Positions 18,399 through 27,337 of a DNA stretch of 64,000 nt are shown here, piece by piece. The number at the start of each line of letters is the position of its first letter. Position 1 is the first letter of the stretch. The DNA comes from Natronoarchaeum philippinense. Lineage in GTDB: Archaea; Halobacteriota; Halobacteria; Halobacteriales; Natronoarchaeaceae. A program made the translations under genes and the position numbers. The notes beneath the pieces were generated by a model. That model was not told where the DNA came from. It saw nothing but the letters and a program-made list of their open reading frames with translations, and did no database searches. The stretch is taken from contig NZ_OBEJ01000002.1 in assembly GCF_900215575.1 (NCBI RefSeq), positions 124,001 to 188,000 of the forward strand. Reading direction: 5' to 3'.

Positions 18399-18702
18399 TC
18401 TCTCGCTCGATCCGGTCGTCGTCGCGGTCGTGCTGGCGATGGCGGTGTCGACGTACGTCGCCAAGGCCGGCGGGCTATGGTTGCTCGGCCGGATCGACGT
18501 GTCCGAGCGCGCCGAGGCAGGGCTCGAAGTGCTCCCCGGCGCGATCGTCGTGTCGATCATCGGGCCGGAACTCGCCGCCGGCGGCCCGGCAGAGTGGGCT
18601 GCAGCGGGGGTCGCGCTGCTGGTCGCGTGGAAAACAGAGAGCGTGTTGCTTGCGATCGTCGTCGGCGCCGGAGCCGTCGTCGGATTCCGGGGACTCCTGT
18701 AG
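18388..18702 (+). CDS. azlD: AzlD family exporter, small subunit
   Basis: 104-residue partner of AzlC with four short membrane helices (family motif YVAKAGGLWLLGRIDVSERA). The only sensible start is TTG, overlapping the last 11 bases of azlC. The rare start and overlap fit translational coupling between the two subunits. Confidence 0.9.
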   Translation: MSPDLSLDPVVVAVVLAMAVSTYVAKAGGLWLLGRIDVSERAEAGLEVLPGAIVVSIIGPELAAGGPAEWAAAGVALLVAWKTESVLLAIVVGAGAVVGFRGLL

Positions 18703-18731
18703 CCGTCGGCGGTGGCCAGCGCTTGCCCGGC

Positions 18732-19613
18732 TCAGAGTTCGTAGCGCTCGCCGTCGATCGCAAGTGGCTCCTCGAACGCTTCGTCTGCGGGATAGAAGTG
18801 CGCGAGATGGACCAGCCGCGTCTCCGTGGCGTCCAGATCGTCTGCCAGATCGAGCGCGCCCTCGCGGGTCATGTGCTTGGTGCCGAAGGTTCGCGGGACG
18901 CCCGCGTCGTCGTGGTGCGCGCCGCCGGCGGGATGGTACTCGCAGAGGTCGGCCGGGACGATGGCGTCCGCGAGAAAGAGGTCCGGATCGGCCAGCATCT
19001 CCCGGGAACGCTCGGGGATGCCGTAACTCGTATCACCGGACAGCGAGAGCTTCGCGCCCGTCTCGGGGTCCTCGATCACGAGGCCGTAGCAAACCAGCGG
19101 CGGGTGATCGACCGGGACGAGCGTCACGTCGAGCCCGCAGGTCCGTATCGTCTCGAACGGCGAGCGCGGTCGCACCTCGATCGCGTCGAGGTAGTCGAAC
19201 TTGTCCTCGATCGTCTCGGCGACGCTCTCGCCGGTGTTGGGATCGGTCTCGTCGGCCGCGTAGACGGGCACGTCCTCCAGCAGGCGGTAGGCGTTGCCCA
19301 GTCCGTCGAGGTGATCGAAGTGGACGTGCGAGACGACGACGGCGTCGGGCAGGTCGACGCCCTCGCGGAGGAACTGGTAGCGAAAGTCGGGCGAGGCGTC
19401 GATCAGCAGCGACTCGCCGGTGCGCTCGTTGTGGACGTGGACCGAAAAGCGCGTGCGCTCGACATCTCGTTCGCGCGGCGAGTCGACGCCTCGCTCGCGC
19501 AGTCGGCGACGCAACGCGTCGCCCGGGTCGCGGCTTCGCTCGCAGGTGTCACAGTCACAGCCGACCGTCGGCGTCCCCGTCGTGTCGCCCGTCCCGAGCA
19601 AGGTGACCTGCAT
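18732..19613 (-). CDS. PhnP-like metallo-beta-lactamase-fold hydrolase
   Basis: 293 residues. The N-terminus GTGDTTGTPTVGCDCDTC is the PhnP-type signature with its structural Cys cluster; the metal site follows as HVHFDH, with SGDTSYG and a late His. PhnP cleaves cyclic ribose phosphates in phosphonate breakdown, and other members act on lipoate- or tRNA-related substrates. No phn genes are nearby, so a general cyclic phosphodiesterase role is a guess. Its start lies nine bases after the stop codon of the upstream AAA ATPase gene. Confidence 0.87.
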   Translation of the reverse strand: MQVTLLGTGDTTGTPTVGCDCDTCERSRDPGDALRRRLRERGVDSPRERDVERTRFSVHVHNERTGESLLIDASPDFRYQFLREGVDLPDAVVVSHVHFDHLDGLGNAYRLLEDVPVYAADETDPNTGESVAETIEDKFDYLDAIEVRPRSPFETIRTCGLDVTLVPVDHPPLVCYGLVIEDPETGAKLSLSGDTSYGIPERSREMLADPDLFLADAIVPADLCEYHPAGGAHHDDAGVPRTFGTKHMTREGALDLADDLDATETRLVHLAHFYPADEAFEEPLAIDGERYEL

Positions 19614-19622
19614 GCGGTCGGG

Positions 19623-20966
19623 TCAGTGCTCGTGGGCGTGGTCGTGGGAGTGGCCGTCGCCGCCGTCGGCGCCGATATCGCCCCCGGCGACCAGCGCGTC
19701 GTGGTCGCCGTCCATCATGTCCATGTTCTTGAGGTTGTCACGCTCCTCGAAGTCCTCGACTGCGTCGACCAGATCGGCCTGCGTGAGCGTGGTCCGCTCT
19801 TCGGTCAGCGCGTCGAGGACGGCCTCGCGGAGCACCATCCGGAGGTCGCTGCCGGTCAGTCCCTCGGTGATGTCGGCGATCTCGTCGGGATCGAACTCGT
19901 CGATGTCCATCGCGCGGGTGATCACGCGCAGAATGTCGGCGCGCATCCCCGCGTCGGGCTTGGGGAAGTTGACGATCTCGTCGAAGCGACGCCACGCCGC
20001 GGCGTCCAACTGGTCGGGGTGGTTCGTCGCGCCGATCAGCAACACGTCGTCCTGGATGAGGCTCACGTCGTCGATCGATTTGAGCAGGGTGTTGACCGCG
20101 CGCTTGATCGCGGCGTGCTCGTCGGAGGCCCGCGTCTTGGCGACGAAGTCGAACTCGTCCATAAAGAGGATACACGGGGAGAGCCGCTTTGCGACCTCGA
20201 ACACCTTCTCGACGTTCTTGGCCGTTTCGCCGAGATACTGGCTGGTGATCATCGAGAGCTTGACTTCGACGAAGGGGAGATCGAGCGAGTGGGCAAGCCC
20301 TCGCGCGGTCGAGGTCTTCCCGGTGCCCGGCGGGCCGACGAAGAGTAGCTTGCCGATCTCGCGCAGGCCGATCTGGGCGAGGTAGTCGCGGTGCTCGATC
20401 GCCTTGACGATCTTGTGGATCTCGTTTTCCTGATCGGTCGTCAGCACCAGATCGTCGAGCGTCATCTCGATCTCCTCGGGCGCGTGGATGTCGACGAGGT
20501 CGAGCATCTCCTCTTCTTCCTCGTCCTCGAAGTACTCCTCGAGCAGGCTGTCGATCCACACCCGGTCGGCCTCGATCGGCCGGTTCGCGTCCCGAACGCG
20601 CTCGTAGTCGATGTCGAACTCCTCGCCGAAGCGGTACGCCAGCGTCGGGTTCGAGCGCAGGCGCTCGTCGTCGACGCGCTCGGTGAACCACTGCTCGGCC
20701 ATCTCGGGCTGGTTGATCGAGATCGACCCCGAGAACTCGTCGCGCTCGGTGAACATCAGCTCGGAGACGGCCTCCCAGGGCTGGTCGACGCCGGTGCCGG
20801 CCCGCGCGGTGCTGTTCGTCGCCGATAGCGGGCGCTCGATCTCGCCGTCGGTCCAGAACACCCGTCTGAACCGCGGAGGCAGGTCGTTGGCGTCGAGGTC
20901 CCGTTCGTCCGTGAAGATCCGCGTCGTCAACAGAAACTCGACGACGTCCATCGCCGCGTTGCTCAT
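19623..20966 (-). CDS. AAA+ ATPase with His-rich C-terminal tail
   Basis: 447 residues. A haloarchaea-specific N-terminal part of about 210 residues leads to one AAA+ domain: Walker A GPPGTGKT, Walker B ILFMDEFD, sensor 1 GATNHPDQLD and arginine region AAWRRFDEIV. The C-terminus ends HSHDHAHEH after a Gly/Asp linker, a possible metal-binding tail. It resembles proteasome-ATPase/Cdc48-like AAA modules but has a single ring domain. Client unknown. Probably co-transcribed with the PhnP-like gene. Confidence 0.88.
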   Translation of the reverse strand: MSNAAMDVVEFLLTTRIFTDERDLDANDLPPRFRRVFWTDGEIERPLSATNSTARAGTGVDQPWEAVSELMFTERDEFSGSISINQPEMAEQWFTERVDDERLRSNPTLAYRFGEEFDIDYERVRDANRPIEADRVWIDSLLEEYFEDEEEEEMLDLVDIHAPEEIEMTLDDLVLTTDQENEIHKIVKAIEHRDYLAQIGLREIGKLLFVGPPGTGKTSTARGLAHSLDLPFVEVKLSMITSQYLGETAKNVEKVFEVAKRLSPCILFMDEFDFVAKTRASDEHAAIKRAVNTLLKSIDDVSLIQDDVLLIGATNHPDQLDAAAWRRFDEIVNFPKPDAGMRADILRVITRAMDIDEFDPDEIADITEGLTGSDLRMVLREAVLDALTEERTTLTQADLVDAVEDFEERDNLKNMDMMDGDHDALVAGGDIGADGGDGHSHDHAHEH

Positions 20967-21119
20967 TCCCCGATAGGTTGGACCGGACTGCCCTTAAGAC
21001 CGTCGAAGGGTCGTACGCACCGGCTGGCAACCGAGACGTTCGATCGCGCCAGTAAACTCCCAGCGCGAGCGGGGCGAGTTCTACGCCCATTTAAGTTCAC
21101 GAAAGACGATTCGGATCGT

Positions 21120-22262
21120 ATGAGCGACGAGACGACTCCGGTGATCGCGGCAGCGTACCGAACGCCCCAGGGCAAAGAAGACGGCGCCTTCGCGGACCTG
21201 CGCAGCGAGGACCTCTCGGTCCCGCTGATCGACGAGATTCTCGCCGAGACGGGACTTTCGGGCGAGGATATCGACGACCTGATGTGGGGCTGTGCTCAGC
21301 AGCGCGACGAGCAGGGCAACAACCTCGCCCGCGTGATCGCGCTGCTCTCGGAACTGGGCGAGTCGGTGCCCGCGACGACGATCAACCGCTGGTGTGCCTC
21401 CTCGATGCAGGCCGTGATCTCGGCGTCCGACGCCGTCCGCGCCGGGCAACGCGACGCCGTCATCGCCGGCGGCGTCGAGTCGATGAGCCGCGTGAAGATG
21501 GGCGAGAACACCCACAAGGTTCACCCGCGCCTGAACGACCTGTACAACGTCGGCGAACTTCAGATGGGGATGACCGCCGAGAAGGTCTCCGAGGAGTACG
21601 ACGTGAGCCGCGAGGCCCAAGACGAGTACGCTCTCCAGAGCCACCAGCGCGCGGCCGCCGCGACCGAGGAGGGTCGCTTCGACGACCAGATCATCCCGAT
21701 CGAAACCGAGGACGGCGTCGTCGACGAGGACGAGGGGATCCGCCCCGACACCTCGCTCGAACAGCTCGCCCAGCTCCCGACCGTGTTCAAGTCCGACGGC
21801 ACGGTGACGCCGGGCAACGCCTCGCAGGTCAGCGACGGCGCCGCCGCGACGCTCGTGACGAGCAAGGCGTTCGCCGAGGAGCACGATCTGGACGTGCTCG
21901 CCGAGATCGGCGCGAACAACGTCGCCGGCGTCGACCCCACCGTCATGGGCATCGGCCCGGTCCCCGCGACCGAGGGCCTGCTGGAGCGCACGGGTCGGGA
22001 CATCGACGACTACGATCTGGTCGAACTCAACGAGGCCTTCGCCAGCCAGACCGTCTACGCCCGGCGCGAACTCGGCATCGACGAGGACCGCTACAACGTC
22101 AACGGCGGCGCCATCGCGCTCGGTCACCCGCTGGGCGCAAGCGGCGCGCGCCTGCCCGTGACGCTGGTCCACGAGATGATCGAGCGCGACGCCGACCGCG
22201 GGCTGGCGACGCTGTGTGTCGGCTTCGGCCAAGGTGCGGCGATCGAGTTCCGGCGTCCCTGA
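21120..22262 (+). CDS. Thiolase family protein (acetyl-CoA acyltransferase)
   Basis: 380-residue thiolase. Active-site Cys in NRWCASS (about 92), His in LGHPLGASGAR (about 337) and second Cys in LCVGFGQG (about 367) are all present, as is NEAFASQ. It may catalyse acetoacetyl-CoA formation or beta-oxidation thiolysis; lack of a neighbouring HMG-CoA synthase or DUF35 partner leaves this open. Upstream TTTAAG at 21091-21096 is a plausible TATA box for a leaderless start. Confidence 0.93.
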   Translation: MSDETTPVIAAAYRTPQGKEDGAFADLRSEDLSVPLIDEILAETGLSGEDIDDLMWGCAQQRDEQGNNLARVIALLSELGESVPATTINRWCASSMQAVISASDAVRAGQRDAVIAGGVESMSRVKMGENTHKVHPRLNDLYNVGELQMGMTAEKVSEEYDVSREAQDEYALQSHQRAAAATEEGRFDDQIIPIETEDGVVDEDEGIRPDTSLEQLAQLPTVFKSDGTVTPGNASQVSDGAAATLVTSKAFAEEHDLDVLAEIGANNVAGVDPTVMGIGPVPATEGLLERTGRDIDDYDLVELNEAFASQTVYARRELGIDEDRYNVNGGAIALGHPLGASGARLPVTLVHEMIERDADRGLATLCVGFGQGAAIEFRRP

Positions 22263-22356
22263 GCCGGCGACGCGTTCGCTTCGGCGCCTCGTTTGGCCTG
22301 ACAGCATAGCCATGCACGACGCCGGCGCGCGGTTCGGTTCACGCGCAGCGGTAGAC

Positions 22357-22364
22357 ATTTTATG
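22357..22364 (+). promoter_or_regulatory. TATA-like box of ABC exporter operon
   Basis: ATTTTATG ends 25 bases before the GTG start of the ATP-binding gene, the normal haloarchaeal distance. TTTAT and ATAAA (22359-22377) form a loose inverted repeat around it, a possible operator. Confidence 0.55.
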
Positions 22365-22388
22365 ATCGGACAATAAATCGCCGGTACC

Positions 22389-23165
22389 GTGCCCGACCTC
22401 GCTATCGAGACGCAAGCCCTCACGAAACGCTACGGCGACGCGACCGCCGTGGAAGACCTCACGCTCTCGATCTCCCGCGGGAGCGTCTACGGCTTCCTCG
22501 GCCCGAACGGCGCCGGCAAGACGACGACGATGCGGATGCTGACGACGCTGACCCGCCCCACCTCGGGCACCGCGAACGTCGCGGGCGAGTCGATCGAGGA
22601 CCGCGACGCAGTGACGCCACACATCGGCTATCTCCCCGAGGAACCGCCGCTGTACGACGAACTGACCGGCCGCGAGCAGCTAGAGTACATCGCCGGACTG
22701 CGCGATATTCCCGAGGCCGAGGCCGACGAGCAGATCGAATCGATGCTCGACCGGTTCGGCCTCGCCGAGGACGCCGACAAGCGCATCGACGCCTACTCGA
22801 AGGGGATGCGCCAGAAGGTCGGCGTCATTCAGGCGGTGCTCCACGAGCCCGACGTGGTCTTCCTCGACGAGCCGACCAGCGGCCTCGACCCCCGCGCCGC
22901 CCGGACGATGCGGGACACCATCGCCGAACTCGCAGATCGGGAGATGACCGTGTTCCTCTCGACGCACATCCTCCCCGTCGTCGACGAACTCGCCGACACC
23001 GTCGGCGTGCTCCACGACAGCCGGCTGGTTGCCGAGGGGACGCCGGATGGCCTGAAAAACCGTGCCGAGGCCGGCGACGAGCGCAGTCTGGAGGATGCCT
23101 TCCTCGATATCACCCACGACCACGGCGCCGAGCGGATCGAGGAAGAGACCACGACGACCGCATGA
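22389..23165 (+). CDS. ABC transporter ATP-binding protein
   Basis: 258-residue ATPase of the ABC-2 (drug or polysaccharide/lipid exporter) type. Walker A GPNGAGKT, Q-loop region GYLPEEPPLYDELTG, signature YSKGMRQKVG, Walker B VVFLDEPTSGLDP and H-loop LSTHI are intact. Its stop codon overlaps the ATG of the permease gene, so the two form a single transporter operon. Start is GTG. Confidence 0.94.
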   Translation: MPDLAIETQALTKRYGDATAVEDLTLSISRGSVYGFLGPNGAGKTTTMRMLTTLTRPTSGTANVAGESIEDRDAVTPHIGYLPEEPPLYDELTGREQLEYIAGLRDIPEAEADEQIESMLDRFGLAEDADKRIDAYSKGMRQKVGVIQAVLHEPDVVFLDEPTSGLDPRAARTMRDTIAELADREMTVFLSTHILPVVDELADTVGVLHDSRLVAEGTPDGLKNRAEAGDERSLEDAFLDITHDHGAERIEEETTTTA

Positions 23166-24775
23166 CCGGCCGGCTCGGACAGGCACTACAGATCGCGCGC
23201 GTCGAGACCGTGCGCCACTACCGCCGCCAGCGCGAGCACTCTTGGCGGTCGTTCTCGGAACTGTTCTTGGTCGTGACCGCCGCGCTCGTCGTCGTCGGAC
23301 GCGTTCCCGTCGCCGGCGGCGCGCTCTACCCAGAGCCGGGGGCGTACTACTACGCCGAGGCCGTGGCGGCGGGCCGCCCCGGCGCCGCCGACGCCGTCCG
23401 CGGCTTCGCAGGTATCGCCTTCGTACTCGTCGCGCTGGTGACGATACTGTGGACGATCAAGGGACAGGGCTGGCGCGAGCGCTCCGACGGCCTCCTCACG
23501 ACGCTGCCCATCGGTGCGATCGTCGCGGGCGACGCCGCCGCGAAGGCGATCAAGGCCGGCCGATTTCTCTCCGTGGCGATCGTCGGCGGCGCCGCGGCGT
23601 TCGCGCTCGGCGCAGGCCGGCCACTCGGCGCTGTCGGCGTCCTCGTCGGCGCCGTCGGCCTTGTCGCGGTCGCGGTCGGCGCTGGCTACGTCGTCGGGCT
23701 CGCTGGACTAGCTGCCCTCCGGCGATGGGCCGTCGTCCGGGAGCATCGTCTGCTCGTCGGCTCGCCGCTGGCCGCGCTGTACTTCGGGCTGTTCGTCGGG
23801 AGCCGACAGGCCGGGGCGGCGCTCGGCGATCTCCCGATCGCGTGGTACGCCGACCTCGCGCTGGCGTCGATCGGCGGCGGCGACCCGCTCCGGGCGGCCG
23901 GCGCCGTACTCGGAACGCCGGTCGCGCTCGCAGGGCTCTGGGCCGTCGGGACGCCGCTGGCGCGTCGGGCGTGGCTCGTCGATCCGCCAGCCGAGCCGAC
24001 CGACGCCGAAGCGGAGGCGTCCGGTCTGCTCGGTCTGTTCGATCGGTTACTCGCGGCCACGTGCTCGCGGCCGACGCGCGCAGTCGCCGGTGCGCTCTGG
24101 CGGCGAGCGCTCCGGGAACCGCAGGCGCTTTTGTACGTGCTGTTACCGGTCGTGTTGCTCGTCTCCGTCGGTGTCGAGTTCGCCCGCGCGTTGCCCGCGT
24201 CGGTGCCGGCGCTGGTGGCCGTCTACGGGGCGGGCGCCGCCGGCGCCGGCGCGACGCTGAACCCGCTGGGCAACGAGGGGCGCGGGCTTCCCGCGACGCT
24301 GACGACGCCGGGGAGCGCTCGCCACGTCGTCCGAGGATATCTCGTCTCGGCGGCGCTGCCGGGCGCCGGCGTCGCCTCGGTGCTGACCGTCGGCGTCGCC
24401 GCGGCGGCGTCCGGTTCGATCGTCGTCGTTATTGGTGCCGGCCTGCTCGCCGTCGCGCTGGCCGCGTCGCTCCCCGCGATCGCGCTCGGCATCGGCACCG
24501 TCCTCCCGGAGTTCGACGCGATCCGACCGGCCGAGAACGCCGGCATGACCGCGCCTCACGTGTACGCCGTGGTCGCTTACTCGACGGCGATCGGAACCGT
24601 CGGCGCACCGGTGCTCGCGGGCCACTATCTGGCCCGCGAAGGCACGGCAGCGGCGCCCTCCAGCGCGGTCGTCGTTGCCGGCACCGCGGCGACGGCGCTC
24701 GTGGCGATGGGCCTCGGCGCGCTCGGCTATCGGCGAGCGGTTCGAACGTTCGAGACGTACTTGATCGGAGGCTGA
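23162..24775 (+). CDS. ABC transporter permease
   Basis: 537-residue membrane protein with about 12 hydrophobic segments in two sets of six, separated by a hydrophilic region near residues 265-300. It lacks sharp sequence motifs, as usual for this class, and is assigned from the 4-base overlap with the ATPase gene and the repeat-like topology. Very Ala/Val/Gly-rich. Substrate unknown. Confidence 0.87.
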   Translation: MTGRLGQALQIARVETVRHYRRQREHSWRSFSELFLVVTAALVVVGRVPVAGGALYPEPGAYYYAEAVAAGRPGAADAVRGFAGIAFVLVALVTILWTIKGQGWRERSDGLLTTLPIGAIVAGDAAAKAIKAGRFLSVAIVGGAAAFALGAGRPLGAVGVLVGAVGLVAVAVGAGYVVGLAGLAALRRWAVVREHRLLVGSPLAALYFGLFVGSRQAGAALGDLPIAWYADLALASIGGGDPLRAAGAVLGTPVALAGLWAVGTPLARRAWLVDPPAEPTDAEAEASGLLGLFDRLLAATCSRPTRAVAGALWRRALREPQALLYVLLPVVLLVSVGVEFARALPASVPALVAVYGAGAAGAGATLNPLGNEGRGLPATLTTPGSARHVVRGYLVSAALPGAGVASVLTVGVAAAASGSIVVVIGAGLLAVALAASLPAIALGIGTVLPEFDAIRPAENAGMTAPHVYAVVAYSTAIGTVGAPVLAGHYLAREGTAAAPSSAVVVAGTAATALVAMGLGALGYRRAVRTFETYLIGG

Positions 24776-24833
24776 TCGACGCCGAGAGCGCCCGCGCTGA
24801 TCGCCGGCGTCGCGCGGTTCCAACCACTAACCG

Positions 24834-24839
24834 TTTTAA
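24834..24839 (+). promoter_or_regulatory. TATA-like box of DUF5808 gene
   Basis: TTTTAA ends 24 bases before the ATG at 24863, matching a leaderless promoter. Confidence 0.55.
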
Positions 24840-24862
24840 CCTTCTGTGCCCTAATCTCTCGC

Positions 24863-25135
24863 ATGGCCGACAAGCCGACCTCCGGTGAGATCCTCGGCGT
24901 ACCGTACAACTTCGAGCGACCCGAATTCCGGCGCATGCTGTCGTCGTACTGGGAGCCCGGCGAGGGGATGCTCGTCGAGAAGCCCTTCGGCATCGGATAC
25001 ACGCTGAACCTCGCCAACTGGCGCTCTTGGGTCGTGCTAGCGATCGCGGGCGCGCTTCTCTGGCAGGAACAGGGCAGCAGCGAGGACGCCGACGCGAAGG
25101 ACGACCCCGTCGAAGTCGTCGTCGACGACGACTGA
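24863..25135 (+). CDS. DUF5808-like small membrane protein
   Basis: 90 residues. The conserved soluble part (GEILGVPYNFERPEFRRML ... FGIGYTLNLAN) precedes one membrane helix (WVVLAIAGALLW) and an acidic tail. The N-terminal pattern matches DUF5808 proteins as I recall them. Function unknown. The next gene begins 38 bases downstream and may be co-transcribed. Confidence 0.8.
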   Translation: MADKPTSGEILGVPYNFERPEFRRMLSSYWEPGEGMLVEKPFGIGYTLNLANWRSWVVLAIAGALLWQEQGSSEDADAKDDPVEVVVDDD

Positions 25136-25173
25136 TCGACGGCTATTTTCGCCGCCGGCGTCGACCGCCGGGT

Positions 25174-25713
25174 ATGATCCGTTTCGTCACCGGGAACGAG
25201 GGCAAAGTCGCGGAGGCCCGCGAGTACCTGCCGACCGAGGTCGAACAGGTCGAGTACGACTACGCCGAGGTCCAGAGCGACGACTTGGAGACGATCGTCC
25301 GCCGCGGCGCCCGCGAGGCCTACGAGGAGTTGGGTGCTGAGTCGGGGATTTTTGTCGACGACACCGGCCTGTTCGTCGAGGCCCTCGACGGCTTTCCGGG
25401 CCCCTACTCGGCGTACGTCGAGGACACGCTGGGCATCGAGCGCGTTTGGGAACTCGTCGAGAACGAGTCGAACCGCAAAGCGGCGTTCCGGACCGTGCTG
25501 GCCTACTACGACGGCGACGATCTCGTCACGTTCGAGGGCTCGGTCCGCGGGCGGATCGTCGCACCTCGCGGCGAGGACGGCTTCGGCTACGACCCGATTT
25601 TCGAGCACGACGGGTCGACGTTCGCCGAACTGTCGACCGAGGAGAAAAACGCTATCTCTCACCGCGGCCGGGCACTCGCAGCGTTCGCGGACTGGCTTGC
25701 CGAGCAGGAGTAG
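25174..25713 (+). CDS. XTP/dITP pyrophosphatase (HAM1 family)
   Basis: 179-residue house-cleaning nucleotidase that hydrolyses ITP, dITP and XTP to monophosphates. Substrate and metal motifs are intact: TGNEGKVAEA at residues 6-15, VDDTGLFVEALDGFPGPYS at 65-83 and SHRGRAL near 165. The ATG at 25174 gives the standard N-terminus MIRFVTGNEGK. Confidence 0.95.
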   Translation: MIRFVTGNEGKVAEAREYLPTEVEQVEYDYAEVQSDDLETIVRRGAREAYEELGAESGIFVDDTGLFVEALDGFPGPYSAYVEDTLGIERVWELVENESNRKAAFRTVLAYYDGDDLVTFEGSVRGRIVAPRGEDGFGYDPIFEHDGSTFAELSTEEKNAISHRGRALAAFADWLAEQE

Positions 25714-25731
25714 CGCTGCAGCGGTCGGCGG

Positions 25732-26205
25732 TTACTCTCTCGGATTGCGGTCGGGGCCGGGATACTCGCCCCCGACGACGGCGTCGTAGAGGCCCGCGGG
25801 ATCGAACACGGCGTCGAACGCCTTCGGATGCCGGACGCTCATCGCGGCCCGACCCTTGAGTCGGGCGCCGGCCTCGACGCTCCCGAGGCGGTCGTCGAAC
25901 GACAGTACGTGCGCGGCGTCACCGTGATACGCGCTGGCCAGCGCCGGATGATCGCCTTGCGGATGTTCGACCGGAACGCGCTCGCGCTCGATTCGCTCGC
26001 GCCAATCGGCGGCTAACTCGGCGTCGGCGAGGTCGGCAAGCACTGCTTCGGCGTCGTCGAGCAGTGGATCGCTTGCGACGAGGTCGATCCACGAGTGCGA
26101 GCGAACGTGATCGAGCGCTGCGCGGGCGGGCCCGCCGACCAGCACGTCCGCGGCGAGCACGTCGGCGTCTGCGACGACCCGCGCCGGGTCGGACGTGTCA
26201 CTCAT
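25732..26205 (-). CDS. PIN-like domain protein
   Basis: 157 residues. N-terminal VVADADVLAADVLVGG and the later DAAHVLSFDDRLGS carry the spaced acidic residues of a PIN fold; the middle is alpha-helical. Similar proteins are named DUF7384 in haloarchaea (from memory). It overlaps the 34-residue gene upstream by 8 bases, so the two are probably co-translated. A ribonuclease role is inferred. Confidence 0.78.
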   Translation of the reverse strand: MSDTSDPARVVADADVLAADVLVGGPARAALDHVRSHSWIDLVASDPLLDDAEAVLADLADAELAADWRERIERERVPVEHPQGDHPALASAYHGDAAHVLSFDDRLGSVEAGARLKGRAAMSVRHPKAFDAVFDPAGLYDAVVGGEYPGPDRNPRE

Positions 26206-26302
26206 CGGTGGCGTCCTCGCGGCGGCGCGCCAGTGTGTCGCTCACTCGCTGTTCGTCGGCGTCGTACCCCTCGGCTCGGTCGAACAGATCCGCCCACGTC
26301 AT
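26198..26302 (-). CDS. 34-residue small protein upstream of PIN-like gene
   Basis: MTWADLFDRAEGYD begins a 34-residue helical, acidic peptide ending in RRREDATDE. Its stop codon lies within the start of the PIN-like gene, a typical coupled arrangement. It could be a partner or inhibitor of the PIN protein, in the manner of an antitoxin, but it lacks a recognisable DNA-binding motif. Short size limits confidence. Confidence 0.6.
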   Translation of the reverse strand: MTWADLFDRAEGYDADEQRVSDTLARRREDATDE

Positions 26303-26567
26303 GCTCCGAAGAAAGCGTCGGCGCCACAAAAACGGCCCGGAGACGACCGTCGTACGTCCGTCTGACGGGTGTTTAAGTCGTCTCCCTGCCATCTCCCGTT
26401 CGGGCGCGCACTGGCCACTTTCCCATCCTCTCGAATCGCGCGCCCCACACCGCTCTCCCCACTCCGCTGGCGGCGTGTCCCCCGCACGCCGCGCTGTTCA
26501 CCGGAGCGCGAACAACCGATCAGACAGCGACAGAAACGAGACGTGTCAGAACTCGACCGAAGCGCCG

Positions 26568-26849
26568 TTACTCCGCGCAGGTGCCCTGCTCGGCACAGCC
26601 CTCGGCGGCAGCCATGGCGTCCTCGTCGAGTTCGTAGAGGCTCTGGCGGGCGTCGGCGAAGTAGACGTCTTCGTCGACGATGCCGATGTCTTCGAGCCGC
26701 TCCAGCGCATAGCGGACGGTCCGGGCTGACAGCATCGACTCTTCTACGATCTGTTTCTGGGTCAGCGGACCGTCGTACTCCAGTACTTTGAACACTAGTT
26801 TCGCGCTCGGCGGAAGGTCTTCGATCTCCTCCCCGTCAGTGCCAGCCAT
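26568..26849 (-). CDS. Winged-helix transcriptional regulator
   Basis: 93 residues. A MarR/TrmB-like winged helix (SAKLVFKVLEYDGPLTQKQI, then SARTVRYALERLEDIGIVDE) is followed by a short tail with two Cys (GCAEQGTCAE) that could sense redox or metal. It is conserved as a stand-alone DNA-binding protein in haloarchaea. Target genes cannot be inferred from this window. Confidence 0.85.
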   Translation of the reverse strand: MAGTDGEEIEDLPPSAKLVFKVLEYDGPLTQKQIVEESMLSARTVRYALERLEDIGIVDEDVYFADARQSLYELDEDAMAAAEGCAEQGTCAE

Positions 26850-27018
26850 CGTTACGAATCGAACGGTCCCAGAAGCATAAAGATTGATACGACGGGTTCG
26901 TTGGGCGGCTTGAGGCGGTCGTGTTCGGTGTCGACGCCGCCATCCCGAGACCGTGGCGCCGACAGACCGTCGGCGTCCAAGCGAACGGCTTTTTAGGTGC
27001 GGTCACCGAGCACACGGT

Positions 27019-27336
27019 ATGTCGACCGAATCCGCCGACCAGAGGGAGTCACACCTCAGGTCGGTCACCATCACGACGATCACCGCGCTCGCGGGCGTGG
27101 GCGCCGCCCTCGCGTCGGCCGCTCTGGCCGGTGACGTGAGCGCGGCCGAGGCCGCCAAGAACCAGCAGGCCCAGCTGGTCGTGCTGGCGGCAATCGTCGT
27201 ACAGTTCCCACTCTACAGCATCTTGGGCTACGACGACTTCGGCGGGGTCAAAGACTTCCTGTTCGTCGTGTTCATGACGTTTTCGCTGTGGTTTCTCACG
27301 TGGGGAATCATCCTGATGACCGGCGTCACCGTCTAA
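27019..27336 (+). CDS. EMC6-like small membrane protein
   Basis: 105 residues with a hydrophilic N-terminus and three hydrophobic helices. The pattern SHLRSVTITTITALAGVGAA through VVQFPLYSILGYD to the last helix matches archaeal proteins called EMC6-like, related to a subunit of the eukaryotic ER membrane insertase; this assignment is from memory. The stop codon is one base from the ATG of the RLI gene, linking it to ribosome recycling or biogenesis at the membrane. TTTTTA at 26991-26996 is a possible TATA box. Confidence 0.72.
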   Translation: MSTESADQRESHLRSVTITTITALAGVGAALASAALAGDVSAAEAAKNQQAQLVVLAAIVVQFPLYSILGYDDFGGVKDFLFVVFMTFSLWFLTWGIILMTGVTV

Positions 27337-27337
27337 C

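Noticed and set aside
26303-26567. Possible gene between the 34-residue protein and the winged-helix gene
   Set aside because: All frames are Arg/Pro/Ser-rich and lack acidic character; taken as intergenic.
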